This document shows, piece by piece, positions 24,058 through 35,806 of a DNA stretch of 64,000 nucleotides. The translations under genes and the position numbers were made by a program. This stretch comes from Areca catechu (taxonomy: Eukaryota > Streptophyta > Magnoliopsida > Arecales > Arecaceae). How positions within the stretch are numbered: position 1 is the first letter of the stretch; every line of letters begins with the position of its first letter. The stretch lies in the NCBI GenBank assembly GCA_021397845.1, contig CM038052.1, positions 176,123,183 to 176,187,182 on the forward strand, read 5' to 3'. Below the pieces are notes generated by a model. It worked only from the letters and a program-made list of their open reading frames with translations, was not told where the DNA came from and did no database searches.

Positions 24058-24365
24058 TTTATGGTATTCTTCCTCGTTCTAAAAGGTATTCTAGATGTTG
24101 AGTCTAAGAAATCAGATAGCATCCGAGGTTGAAGTAAGTAATTGAAGACTTGTTCTATTACTTCAAAATAAAATGATATCCCTAACAAGAAGTAAAAATT
24201 ATTTATAGATTATTTTTTTACAAATCTTTTTCATAGATCCTTTATTACATTAACTATTTTAATAGTTAAATAAATTTAATGCATTAGAAAATTATATAAT
24301 ATTTTAAGATATTATAAATTACTTAACCAAGTCACATCTTAAATATCACAGGTGTTAACCTTCTT
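24058..24365. other. AT-rich spacer left of the MULE repeats
   Basis: No frame or domain is seen. The left end of the MULE may lie here, but I cannot find a convincing terminal inverted repeat. Confidence 0.35.
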
Positions 24366-25850
24366 TAATTAGTCATATTTTAGATAATAGATAGTAAAAA
24401 AGTTCTGGTACAGAGAATTAAAATATTTAATTTATGGTTTTGTACAGGATTGTCATAATTTTATGAATGAATGCCATAATTTTATGAAGAGGTGTTGTAA
24501 TTTTGATTATCATATTTTTAGATCAACTTGTCTTCATGCCATATTATGATATCTTGTGAGTTATATTTTAGTTAACAATTGATAAAAAGTCCTGGTAGAA
24601 GATTCAAAACCTTCAATTTTCTATTTTATGCAGGGATGTCATAAATTTATGAAGGGGTGGCATAGTTCTATGAAAGGGGTGTCATAAATTCAAATTTCAT
24701 ATTTTCAAATCCAATTGTCTCTATGGAATATTATGACATATATAATAAGTGTTATATTTATAGCAATGGACAGTTGAAAAGTCCTAATACAGAGTATTAA
24801 AATCTTCATTTTTCTATTTTGTACCGAGATAGTCATATTTTTAATATTTTCAGCTCAAATTATCTCAGAGCCATATTGTTATACTCTGGATGCCATATTT
24901 TAGGTAATGGATAATGAAAAAGTTTTGGTATGGAGGATCAAAACATCATGTTTATAATTTTGTACTATGTATCATAATTTTTATGAATAGATGTCATAAA
25001 TTTTGTAAAGGGTTATTATAATTTTGACTATCATGTTTTTATGTCAACTTGTGTTTATGCTGTATTATGATATCTTGGAAGTTATATTTTAGCCAACGGA
25101 TGATGTAAAGCCCTGGTAAGAGAATCAAAATCTTTAGTTTTTTATTTTATACCAGGGTGTCATAAATTTTTGAAGGGATATCATAATTTTATAAAAGGGT
25201 GTCACAAATTCAAATCTCATATTTCAGATTTTTTTTTTAAATCTGGAACATATTCTTAGACTCTAGGTATTACATTTTAGCCAATAGATAGTTAAAAAGT
25301 CTAGGTACAAAGGATCAAAATCTTTATTTTTGTATTTTGTGCTGGGATAGTCATAATTTTAATATTTTCAGCTCAATTTATCTCAAAGACATATTTTTAT
25401 ACTTTAAATATCATATCTTAGATAATGGATAGTGAAAAAATCATGGTATAGAAGATCAAAATACTTAATTTTTAAGTTTGACCTGAATGTTATAATTTTT
25501 GTGAATGGATGTCATAAATTTTATAAAAAAATGCTATAAATCGAATTCTCATATTTCATATCAACTTGTTTTTATATTGTATGATGATATTCTGTAAATT
25601 ATATTTTAGCTAATGGATGATAGGAAGTTCTGATAGGAGAATCAAAACTTTAAATTTTCTTTTTTATACTATGGTATCATAAATTTTTAAAGGATTGTCA
25701 TAATTTTATGAAGGATTGTCATAAGTTCAAATATTACATTTTCAGATTTTTTTTATTTTCAAACTATATTATTACACTTTGGATATCATATTTTAACCAA
25801 TGGATAGTGCAATTATTAATATCTTCTAGACAAAATGATATCTAAAACTA
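24366..25850 (+). repeat. Three-copy higher-order tandem repeat of about 519 bp
   Basis: A CATATTTTAG-(C/A)-AATGGATAGT-like start recurs at about 24374, 24562, 24753, 24893, 25083, 25271, 25412, 25600 and 25786. Spacings cycle through about 188, 190 and 141, giving a higher-order unit of 519 bp. Each subunit carries GTCATAATTTTATGAA-like phrases. It directly precedes a FAR1-like MULE transposase, so it may be a subterminal repeat of that transposon. Confidence 0.8.
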
Positions 25851-25919
25851 TTAACATCAATGTTACTGATCTTGTATAGAGATCTCGATAGATAATGTTG
25901 AAATTATAGATATGAAACT

Positions 25920-27945
25920 ATTCAATATGATCAATTGGATGAGATTACTGGTGTTGTTCAAAAGAATGCACATTCTTCTATTATTCCAAATGTAGACAAT
26001 GATTATATTGATCTTCATATTGGAATGGAGTTCAACTCAACAAATAATGTGTATAATTTCTATAATGAATATGCGAGAAGAGTTGGTTTTGGAATCATAA
26101 CCGTATGTAGTAGGTCAACAATGATAACGAAATATGTTTCAAGCATCTAGTATGTTAAATGCAAAGAAAATCTAAAAAAATAGATAATTTCATAAATTCT
26201 AGGGATATTAGAAAAATTGATTGTAAGGCATCGATAAAAATAAGACTAAATTCTAAAAATAGTAAATGGATGTTAAATAATATTTTTCTAGAATATAATC
26301 ATGAGCTATTTATATTAATCATCTGTTATATATAGTTCCATAAAAGGAACAACATACGAGAAAAGGCCGAGATTAGCAAAATGCATGCCATGAACATATC
26401 CACAACTCAAATATACTCTCCATGGCAAAAAAGAAAAAGAGTAGAAGGTAATTAGATGTTACAAAGAATGATGCTCAAAATTTCATTTATTGGGAATGTC
26501 AGAGTTAGTTGAAAGAAGTAGATGCACAGTCAATGATAATTCCTTTCATAGAAATATAAGTTAAAATATAAATTTCTTTTGTACTTTGGACTTGAATGAT
26601 AATGGGTAGTTCAGGATTATCTTTTGGATCCATACAAAGTCAAGAATGACAAGCACTTACTTTGGTAATATACTGATCTTTGACTCAACTTATCTACAAA
26701 TACATATCAAATGACATTCTATATATTTGTTTGGAGTTAGCCATCATGGACAGTCCACCTTGCTTAGTTATATATTATTGTCAGATGAGAGGACTGAGAC
26801 ATTTAAATGGATATTCCAATTATGATTGGATATAAATGGGGGTCAACCACCCAATGCCACCATAACCAATCTAGATAAGACGAGACTGCTATTTGAAAAG
26901 TTTTTTCTCAATGCACGACATCGATTTTATCTTATACATATATTAAAAATTTATGAAAAGATTGATCATATATGTATAGCCAATCCCAGATTTATGGTTA
27001 GTTTGATAAAGCAATATATGATACAGTTATGACATAGGCTTTCGAGAAAAGGTGGGCACAACTTATGAGAAAATATAAAAAATATAAGGCTATAGATTGA
27101 TTAAATAATTTTATGAATGTCAGGATAAATAGGTTACAATTTATTTTAAGGGTACATTCTTCAAATGTTTCTATAATATTATGTTTGATTTATATACATG
27201 TTTATAAATTTCTAATGTATGGAGATATTTAATACTTCTTTTTTTATAATCATATACAGGCATGTCATTTTCATAGAGGAATAAGAGCATCAATCACTTC
27301 TTTGATAGGTTTGTAAATTCAAAAACTACACTCAAGAAATTCATCAATAAGAATGAAGATGCCTTAAAAAAAGATATGAAGCAGAAAATGAGTAAGAAAA
27401 TAAATCGTTACCAATAAATGCTTTATTAAAAATATCTTCATATTTTGAGAGGCAAGTAGCAACTAAATATACAAGCCATATATTGAAAAAATTTCAGAAT
27501 GAGATCCTTAAAATGGCTACATCAAATATAAAATTAATTGAAGAAGTTGGTAATCGTATTGTATTTTTAATAAAGTCATCTGAGAGAATTGAAGTTGATG
27601 GGATAAGCAAGAAAATTATAAAAAATTATATCATTTCATATGATAACCATTTGAAGGAGGTCAAATGGTAATGCCGATTTTTTCAGTTTAGGAGATACTT
27701 ATATAGGCATGCCTTATTAGTCCTTTATCAGTATGAAATATTTTATATTCCAAGTAAATACTTCTTGAAGAGATGATGCAAGGATGTGAAATACCAATTT
27801 GATGATTTCGACTGTAATATATAATTTTATGATAAAAGCACCAGAAAATCCCGATACACAATCACATTATTTAGATTGGGACATCCTATTTTATATTTTC
27901 ATAAACCTATTATATGTTATAAAATCTAATTACAAATATGACATC
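25920..27945 (+). pseudogene. FAR1-like MULE transposase, N-terminal to SWIM region, interrupted by Tat-2
   Basis: The FAR1 DNA-binding domain lies at 25935-26150 (GMEFNSTNNVYNFYNEYARR, GFGI) with its second half at about 26220-26310 (DCKASIKIRL; EYNHELF). The MULE catalytic region: FDSTY near 26680 keeps the first Asp; FGVSHHGQSTLL is near 26735; the second acidic position reads TNLD rather than TD near 26868; RHRFYLIHI follows near 26920. A SWIM-like zinc region near 27690-27770 reads YRHALLVLY, then IPSKYFLKRW, with a Cys lost before RHA. Stops and shifts are frequent, so it is dead. The protein is cut at 27950 and resumes at 61246. Its relatives are transposases and the FHY3/FAR1 light-signalling factors; decay and neighbouring repeats favour a transposon. 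Confidence 0.82.
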
Positions 27946-28185
27946 TTATTTGTTGCGGCGTCAACTCCTGGACCGGGGACTGGGGGTGGCTGGAAGTGCT
28001 GGAGAGCTCCTCTCCCGGAAGAACCTACAATAAAGTCTCCAAGAGCACCGGTGGTGTTCCGGCGGGGGACCCTCTGATGCCTAAGTTAACAGGAGGTTGA
28101 AGGCAACAGAATGGAGGAATCAATGGATGAGCAGCATATGGAGAGGGAAGAGTTCTTCTATCTTCAAACGGGATCCCCCTTGTAC

Positions 28186-28195
28186 CTTATATAGG
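28186..28195 (-). promoter_or_regulatory. TATA box of the Tat-2 LTR promoter
   Basis: CCTATATAAG on the minus strand, in the middle of the LTR. The same box stands at 60679-60687 in the inverted right-hand LTR copy. Confidence 0.7.
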
Positions 28196-28434
28196 CACGG
28201 AACAGTCCAAAATCCATTAGGGGAGAGGCTGAGAAAGACCAATCTGCCCCTAGGAGAATCTGGAGAGTGGCCACGTAGCACGTAGATACGGTGGCATCGT
28301 GGAAGTAGTGGAGCAAGGCTGTTGGGATAGCAGGATCCCGCAGTAACAGAAAGGTGCTTCTGGAATTCCCTGGATGCCAAGGCTCGCCTGTCGGGCGTCG
28401 GTCGTGGGAAAGCTGGTCAGCTGGACTAGAGGCC

Positions 28435-28875
28435 AACCTTCCGAAGTAGAGCGACGGGCCAGATCCCAGCAGGAGAGGGTCGTTCGAACCTCAGCTCCGG
28501 TGGGTCAGACCGCTAAAGGAGAGCGATGGGCTAGACCCCAACAGGAGAGGGTTGTTCGGACCTCTGCTCCGGTGGGTTGGACCTTTGAAGGAGAGCGATA
28601 GGCCGGACCCCAGCAGGAGAGGGTCGTTCGGACCTCTGCTCCGGTGGGTCGGACTGCTGAAGGAGAGCGATGGGCTAGACCCCAGCAAGAGAGGGCCGTT
28701 CGGACCTCTGCTCCAGTGGGTCGGACTCTGAAGGAGAGCGATGGGCCGGACCCCAGTAGGAGAGGGTCGTTCGGACCTCTGCTCCGGTGGGTCGGACCTC
28801 TGAACGAGAGCGATGGGCAGGACCCCAGTAGGAGAGGGTCGTTCGGATATCTACTCCGGTGGGTCGGACCTCTCG
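28435..28875 (-). repeat. 72-bp tandem repeat in the Tat-2 U3, about 6 copies
   Basis: Each unit contains CAGGAGAGGGTCGTTCGGAC and GGTGGGTCGGAC (plus-strand reading). Because 72 is a multiple of three, it produces long repetitive open frames in several registers that are not genes. Confidence 0.92.
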
Positions 28876-29320
28876 CAGGTGGAGCCTTGAAAGGGGGCGG
28901 CCGGGTCGGTCCGCAAGGCAGGGCCAGTTCTGGTTGAGGGTGAGCCGTCATGGTACAACAGTTGTCCTCCTTGCCCTTGTGCTTCGAGTGAATCCGTAGG
29001 CTCGAAGGGCGAGGGCATTAAATGGCAGTAAATGCATTAGCCTTTCAAATGATGGCGAATCCGGTTTGGCGTGTTGCATTCGGCCGCCTTCCGCTCGATT
29101 TTTGCTCCGGGACAGGTGTCAGTGCCTGGTTGGCGAAGACAGGGGGAGCAGTTATTGCTGGTACGGTGACTGGCAGCTGCCCGTTTGGATTCTCAACGTG
29201 ACATGGGGCACGTGGCTCCATCAAAGCAGTTAGGGCACTTCCCAGGAGAGAACCAGGGAACCAAGTTAGTCCTGTCTTCACCTCCCTCCATCTTCTTCCC
29301 TTTCTGCAACCCATTTTAGA

Positions 29321-30917
29321 ATGGCCTCTAGGAGTCGGGGTTCGGCTCGAGGTAATAGAGAACCCGGTCCTTTTGATATCCCTTCGACCATGACCCGAGA
29401 GAGGGTCGAAAATCTTAGGATTGTATATAACATTCCTTCCACTTTACACCTGACCGTCCCTAGTCGTGAGGGTAGAGTGAACGGGCCTTTGAACTTAGGA
29501 GCTCTCCCCATGTATGAAGACCACCTGAAAGTCGATCTTCGTTTCCTAATCCATAGCTTTTTCGTTCAGATTTTCAATACCTATAAAGTCACCCCCGCCC
29601 AGCTGACCCCGAATAGCATTCGGGTTCTCTGCGATTTTGTGGTTCTATGTTGGGAGGCCGATATCGAGCCGAGGGTATCTTTATTTTCCAATTTTTTCTT
29701 GTTGAAACAAGACTTCCGGAGTCAGGAGTGGTGGATGTTCAGTCCACGCCCTGGCCGGAAGGTTCTAGGGGGGTTTCCATCAGCAATTTACAGATGGAAG
29801 TCCTGGTACTTCTTTGTAGATAGCCTGGAGCCATGGGGCTTTGAGGCAGCCTGGAGGGAGCCGAGGCCGAATGCTCTGAATGGAAGGAAAGTCTCGAGGG
29901 CCGACGAGGTTGACTTCCACAAATTGGATGATGAAGATCCAAAGTTTGTCGGCTTTATGCTTCACGAGGGGAGTCTTCACCAGGCCTGACTCAGCCGGCA
30001 CCCGATGCCAGGTAGGACGAGAGTCGTAGAGAGAGAGATCAGCTTTCTTATCCTCTGTCGGCTTTGTAACCGTACCTCACTTTTAACTTTGTTTGTTGAT
30101 AGGCAGGAAGATGAAGCTAGATCGGGCGATCCTTTCGGCATGATCCACACAGCGGAGGGCTGTTCGGATTGCGGAGCCGGCCTCGTGAGAGTCGAAGAAG
30201 CGGGCGGTCAAGCCGGTGCCTGAAAGGCCGAAGAAACAGTGAACGGCCGATCCGCCCGCCATGGTGGTGTTGGTCGAGTCAGAGGATGACATGCCTCTGG
30301 CCGAACGCTGAAGAGTGATTACGTTCGAGCGATCCTCTTCGATCGGACAGCTAGCCACCCAGACAGAAGAGAGGCTTCCGACGTCGACCAGGGCGGACAC
30401 GGCCCCTTCACCCCCGCCGTCGGAGCTGATTGTGGCAACCTCCCCGACCACCAGGGGGATCCCTACAGGTGAGGGGCCGTCGGCCGTTGATAAAAGGGCC
30501 GGCGGCGCTCATGAGGAGGAGGAGCACTGAAAGTGGTGCGATGCCGAGGAGGCAAAGGAGCTGCTTTAAAGGGCCACTCCTGACAACGACGCGGTCGGTG
30601 AACGAGGCTGCCCGGAGCTCCCTTCATCACCTTCTGGGGGTAAGTATCACTTTTACTTCTTCATTCTGAATTCATGGGTGGCAACCTGCTAACTGCGCAT
30701 GTTTGTCAGTAGCTGATCAGAGATAACTTGTTGATGGACGAGGGCCTGGGTGAGCTGCTCTATCTGAAAGAGAAATTGACCCAGAGGGCCGAAGCGGTCG
30801 AGCTGGCGAGGGACACAGCTTGGGAGGCACTGACGGCCTCCAGGGAAGAGGTGCTCAGCTTGAGGGCTGCAGCGGCAGAGCTGTCCACCTTGCAGGCCGA
30901 GTCGGAGGGCTTTGTTT
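29321..30917 (+). pseudogene. Tat-2 antisense gene, left-arm copy
   Basis: ATG at 29321. Exon 1 (29321-30011) encodes the Transposase_28-like domain: YNIPSTLHLTVPSREGRVNG, YEDHLKVDLRFLIHSFFVQI, AQLTPNSIRVLCDF, LFSNFFLLKQDFRSQEWWMF and FPSAIYRWKSWYFF. A TGA at 29987 ends it early; the right-arm copy has Gly there. Intron 30012-30102 is GT-AG, 91 bp. Exon 2 (30103-30639) begins at RKMKLD and is Ser/Pro/Glu-rich, with several stops. A second donor is GTAAGT at 30640 and the acceptor CAG or TAG is at 30707-30712. Exon 3 (to 30917) is a coiled coil (LKEKLTQRAEAVELARD). The chain is cut at 30917 by the junction to RNase H. The TATA promoter region is deleted here. Confidence 0.78.
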
Positions 30918-31933
30918 AGACTTACGAGTGTCGGTCAGCTTTCGAAGCACTGAAGGAGTACTTGAAGAACCCTCCATTGCTGGCCAAGCCGACGGAGGGG
31001 GAACATTTGTACCTCTATCTTTTGGAATCGGACAAAGCAATCAGCGCCGTCCTCGTGCGAGTCAGAGAGGACGGATAGCAGAAGCCCATCTATTATATCA
31101 GCAAAGTCCTCCACGATGCCGAAACAAGATATCCCAAGATGCAAAAACTGATATATTCTTTAGTCTCATTGGCCAAGCGGCTCCGACCGTATTTCCAGGC
31201 ACATCCGATTGTGGTGATGACCGACCAACCCCTCAAGGCAATCCTTCGGAGCCCAGATACATCTGGTCGGCTCGCCAAGTGGGCTGTCAAGCTAGGCAAA
31301 TTCGGCATCTCTTTCCAGCCATGATCTGCCTTAAAGGCCCAGGTAATTGCTGACTTCATTACAAAGTGTACATGGAGACAGGAGACGCCTCCTCGAATGG
31401 CCGAAGTACCTGAAGCCGATGCTGTCTACGAAGTCGAACCAGCTTGGACTCTCCATGTGGACGGAGCATCCAACCTCATAGGCTATGGGGTCGGACTGAT
31501 CCTAGCCGACCCTAATGGGGAAGAACCTGGAATATGCATTGCATTTTTTATTTCAGGTGTCGAACAATCAAGCGGAGTACGAAGCTCTCCTCGCGGGGCT
31601 ACGAATCGCCAACGAACTGGGCATCAGCCGACTTAGAGTCTTCTCTGACTCCCAACTAGTGGTTAATCAAGTAAAGGGGGAATTTGAAGCAAGGGATCCG
31701 ACCCTGGCAAAATATTTAAACAAGGTACAAAACTTCATTCATCGGTTCAGATTTTTCGAAATCCTCCACATACCTCATCTACAGAATTCTCGGACGGACA
31801 CCCAGTCAAGGTTGGCTACGATCGCCAGTGGGACTTCTGACCGAATGTTTGTGGAGTATCTGCGGTACCCTAGCATTACGGAAGAGCCGACTAAAGTCCA
31901 CCAGCTAGAACAAGAAATTTCTTGGATGGATCC
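30918..31933 (+). pseudogene. Tat-2 RNase H and archaeal-type RNase H, integrase start
   Basis: The block begins abruptly inside RNase H (YECRSAFEALKEYLKNPPLL); RT, protease and gag are absent. RNase H continues to about 31375 (YYISKVLHDAETRYPKM; VVMTDQPLKAILRSP). Archaeal-type RNase H: LHVDGASN near 31455, NNQAEYEALLAGLRIANELG near 31564 in another frame, and VFSDSQLVVNQVKGEFEARD near 31640. It runs into the linker before integrase (QEISWMD) and is cut by Tat-3 at 31934. The integrase continues at 55698. Three frame breaks are seen. Confidence 0.85.
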
Positions 31934-33230
31934 TGATGTGACCGGATCGCTGACGTGGAACAAGGAGCCTGACGTGGAGCCTTCATTGATGCCACGCCGA
32001 ATTTCCACTATCGGCCCCTTCGCCGGGCTGAGCTCCCCGATGCCAACGGGGTCGCCCGTCGAAGCCGGGCTCCGTCCTACGCCAGGTCGGTACCCGCCAG
32101 GTCGGGCGCCTAGGTCGGAGCCGAGCTTAAACCCCACCAGAGGCAGACCCTTCGAGCCCGAGGTTGGGCCCCGTGGTCCGGAGTCGAGCTCAAGCCTCCT
32201 CCACCATGTGAGACCCCTTCGAGGCCGGGTCCTCTGGCTTGGGCACACCTCAGCCACCTCAGCCAGCCTGAGCTCGGTCAAAGCTGGGCCCTTCTGGCCT
32301 GGTGCCGAGCTCGGCTCCTCTCCGTACAGCCGAGCCACCACAAGGCAGGTCCCCTGCGAGTGGGCCCCATCTTCCTAGCTCGGCCCCCAACGCAAATCAA
32401 GACATCAATCGCCAAGGAAGCAGCACCTCCCATCCGGAGACAGTGGCGGGCCCCCCGAGGACCATACGACAAGCACCCGCCATGTCACCATTAATGCCCA
32501 TGGCCGCCATTCACACCAGGAAGAAAGGAAGCTCATATCAGGGGACTATGCCCCCTACCGACTTGCTGTACGACCGAAAAAAAGATCCCACCAAGGAGCG
32601 CGATTCCCAAGAGCGGCGGCATAACAGTCGAGGCCCTGCCAGGCTTCTAGGAAGGGCAAATCGAAGGAATGTCAGAGGCTTGTGGAAGCTTCCCTAGATA
32701 CCCAATAAAGAAGGCGTACGTACCATTCATGGCACGATATCTCGTCATACCCGTCTGACAGCATGGGAGAACCCCGAGGCAAGCCACAGGAAAGGACCCA
32801 GCCATAATAAGCAAAAAGGTGGTAACACTCATTTTTTCCAAGAGGACAAGGACGACATTCTCTACACACAAGAGAAGGTCCAATTTTCTAGCAACACATC
32901 CACCACCAAGAGAAAGAGGAGAAGAGGGAGAGGCCAGAGAGGAGGGCAAGACCACCTCGGCCACCACATCTCCCAGCTTACTCGTACTCTTATACACTCC
33001 ACTCACTCCTCCTAGCGTGGAGCTCATCCCGAGGGGCTTGACCAGGAGGATATGTTTCCCTGGATCTTTACTGACTTGATCATCGGAGTGCCCTCGCCAG
33101 AATCCCCGACCCGGGTCACTGACCCTGGCTATCTTGCAGGTCACGAGGCACTGAAGTCATCCCCGGTGGGCAGATGCAGACCACCCGACACTATCAGCAG
33201 CTACGGGCCACGACGATCCAGGCGGCAACA
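31934..33230 (+). repeat. 5' LTR of Tat-3
   Basis: TGATGTGACCGGATCGCTGA to GGCGGCAACA. It pairs with 54415-55692. The ends are TG and CA. The open frames inside (for example 31515-32378 beyond 31933, and 32647-33144) have a decayed twin in the other LTR and no domain. Confidence 0.92.
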
Positions 33231-33250
33231 AATTGGCGCGCCGGGAAGGG
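33231..33250 (+). other. Primer-binding site of Tat-3
   Basis: AATTGGCGCGCCGGGAAGG directly follows the LTR. The ATTGGCGCGCC core is common in Tat-lineage elements. Confidence 0.82.
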
Positions 33251-33304
33251 GGGAGAACGACACTTGATCCAGTTCAAACCCTGCTTAGCCAGTCCCTGGG
33301 GAGG

Positions 33305-35030
33305 ATGGTGACCACCCGGGCAAGGGAGCTTCTCCCAGCCATGCAGAGGCATCCCCTTCTCACGGGAACCCGCACGGACCAGAGACAGAAGTGCCTACCT
33401 CGGTTCAACCGCCCCCACTGGAGACCCAGTGGACCACACTTGCCCAGCAGATACACATTCTCACTGCGGCGGTGCGCCAGCTCCAGCATCAGCACTAGCA
33501 TCGGTCCCTGGCTGCCCACCAACAGCTAGAGACCCCCGCGGCCCATTCCACAACACCCCGCGACAGCCTGCGATCCTTCCATGGGAGGCCTTCGCAGCCG
33601 CGGGTAGCCATAGACCCTCAGGGTACCCACCAGGCCCCGATGAAGCGATAGCGGGCCAGCTCTACTGACGAAGAAAGCTGCTCATCGCACCTTGGCCGGG
33701 GGGCACCAAAACCTCACCAAGGTAGGAAGGGTAAAGCTTCTAGCCATGGGCGCCACGAGCCTGCATCACCGTCTCCGCCCCCCTCAGCGGAGGGGTCCAC
33801 AGACGAAGCTATCAGCGCCTGGCGGAGAAGCTCCTGGAGGAGCACGACCGCAAGCTGGCGGAGTTTGCCCGCCAGTTCGCCAACTTGCCTAGCTCCACTA
33901 GTGAGCCAGCGGGCTATGATGCCCGCCCCCCATTCTCCCAGGAGATCCAAACGGAGCCAATTCCCCGCCAGTTCCGCAGGCCGCAGGTGGATCCCTACGA
34001 CGGGACCACCGACCCCCTGGACCACCTGGAAAGCTATCGGGCCCTCATGAGGATCTAGGGGGCTACCGACGCCCTTCTATGCATCGCCTTCCCTGCTACT
34101 CTTCGGAAGGCAGATGGTTCACCCGCCTCGAGCCAGAAAGCATCAGCTCTTTTGCCCAGCTGGGGCAGAAGTTTGTGGTTCACTTCGACGCCTGTTGGAG
34201 GACGCCATGCGAGGCAGACAGCCTCTTCTCCATTAGGCAGCAAGACCGTGAGTCGCTACAAGATTACGTGGCTCGCTTCAAGGCTGCTGCATTGGAGATT
34301 TACAGCCTAAAGGAGCCGGTGGCAATGCTGGCTCTAAAGCGAGGGCTCAGGACCTCCCGCCTGACCTATTCACTCGATAAAAAGCCTCCGAAGACCTATG
34401 CCGAGCTACTCTTTCGGGCTCAGAAGTACATCCGCACCAAGGAGGCGGACCGTACGAGATGGGAGCTCGAAGGGAAGCCGCTGAAGGGACCGGCACCCAC
34501 TGAGAAGCCTGAAGCACGGAGGCCGGGACCGCCAGCTCAGAGCTCCCGACCAGCATCGAGGCCGGAGAACGCCCCCGCCCTTCAGGGAAACTTTACTCCC
34601 CTTCTCGCCCCAAGAACGAAGATCCTCATGGAGATTGAGGGCGAGACCTATCTGAGGTGTCCTCCACCGTTGAAGCCATCCTTCACCCGGGATAGGATGA
34701 AGTACTGCCGCTTCCACCATTACCACGGCCATGACATCGAGGAATGCTGCAATCTCAAGTGGGAGATCGAAGAGCTCATCAAGAAAGGCTACCTCGAAAA
34801 ATATGTGGGGGGCAGAACTCGACCAGAGTCCCAGGCGCTCGTTGCTCTCCCGTCAGCTCCAGCCATCGACAACCGTCCCACCGAGAAGCCGGTGGGCATG
34901 ATCTCTTGGGGAGCCGAGCGCGCGTCCAAGAGGACCCGAGGGGCAGGAAACTCTGAGAATGTACTCTTCTTTATGAGGGAAGGGGATAATGGAGAGAAAA
35001 ATGTAAATAATAATGCCGTGGTCGTCGAGA
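33305..35030 (+). pseudogene. Tat-3 gag
   Basis: ATG at 33305. A Gln/His/Pro-rich N-terminus leads to a gag domain from about 33830 (EEHDRKLAEFARQFANLP; PYDGTTDPLDHLESY near 33990). It is open from 34079 into protease at 35251. Visible landmarks: SFAQLGQKFVVHF, DYVARFKAAALEIYSLKEP, LALKRGLRTSRLTYSLDKK and YAELLFRAQKYI. The zinc knuckle at about 34710-34750 reads C-R-F-H-HYHG-H-DIEE-C, a C-x2-H-x4-H-x4-C variant. Breaks lie near 33660 and 34058 (TAG). Gag and protease share one frame at 34079-35251, as expected for a gag-pol fusion. Confidence 0.87.
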
Positions 35031-35806
35031 TGATGATCGCAAAGCATCCTGTAAAGTGCATCATGGTAGATAGTGGAAGCTCTACGGATGTACTTTTCTA
35101 CGATGCTTTCTACCGGATAAATCTCTTCCCTATTCAGCTCAAGCTAGTATATACTCCCCTTGTTGGTTCACGGGAGATTCCGCAAGGGTGGAGGAAGAAA
35201 TCACTCTCCCAGTCACTGCCGGGACCTCATCTCGATAGAGCACCGTCATGATGACGTTTATAATTGTCAGGCTTCCCTCGCCTTACAATGTGATCTTGGG
35301 CCGACCTGGGCTCAACCTCCTCGACGCTGTCGTCTCTACCAAGAGGTTGCTTGTCCAGTTCTGCACCCCTTGCGGTGTGCGGGAGATGAGGGGTACGTCC
35401 CAACCAATGCAGCATTGCTTCCAGACACTCCCGGGGGCCCGAGTGCTCGAGGAGGACTCCGGAGCAAACAAGCTCGACTAGAGTGCCCAAGACCCCAGGG
35501 GAGGCCCAGCCGAGCGTCTGCTTCCCTATCAGCTCGGAGCCGACCAGGCAAAAACCGTGTAGATTAGAGCCTAGCTTTCTGAGGAGGAGAGGGCTCTGCT
35601 ATTGGAATTCCTGCGAGCAAACGCAGATGTGTTCGCCTGGTCGGCGGCCGACATGCCAGGTATTCCCCCTGAAGTCATCACCCACAAACTTAATGTTGAT
35701 CCAAAGTGCAGGCCGGTTTGATAAAAGAAGAGAAGCTTCACCCAGAGAGGCAGGCGGCCATCAATGAGGAAGTTGAGAAACTCCTCACCGCGGCTTCGTC
35801 CGAGAA
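35031..35806 (+). pseudogene. Tat-3 protease and RT amino end
   Basis: Aspartic protease: HPVKCIMVDSGSSTDVLFYD at about 35045-35105, with the catalytic D-S-G. A frameshift near 35180 moves the rest to the frame at 35248-35481 (PYNVILGRPGLNLL, the usual flap end). RT begins near 35590 (FLRANADVFAWSAADMPGI, then THKLNVDP), hits a TGA near 35718 and shifts frame before 35807. Confidence 0.83.

Larger units (their letters stand above)
27951..28960 (-). repeat. Complete LTR of Tat-2 (left end)
   Basis: On the minus strand it runs TGTTGTACCATGACGG to GACGCCGCAACA, 1010 bp. U3 is largely six copies of a 72-bp repeat. On the minus side of its start are GGCAAGGAGGACAAC, a PPT-like stretch. Confidence 0.88.

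Noticed and set aside
24058..24365. Terminal inverted repeat of the MULE
   Set aside because: I compared it by eye with 61650-61870 and found no convincing inverted match.
28435..28875. Regular repeats resembling a CRISPR array
   Set aside because: Units are contiguous 72-bp tandem copies without unique spacers, in a plant LTR.
28374..28951. Long repetitive open frames on both strands (also 60046-60471 and 60773-61264)
   Set aside because: They are products of the 72-bp LTR repeat, whose period is a multiple of three; all registers stay open together and no domain is encoded.
31515..32378. A 287-codon plus-strand frame taken as one protein
   Set aside because: It runs from Tat-2 archaeal-type RNase H into the Tat-3 LTR at 31934; only the first part is biological.
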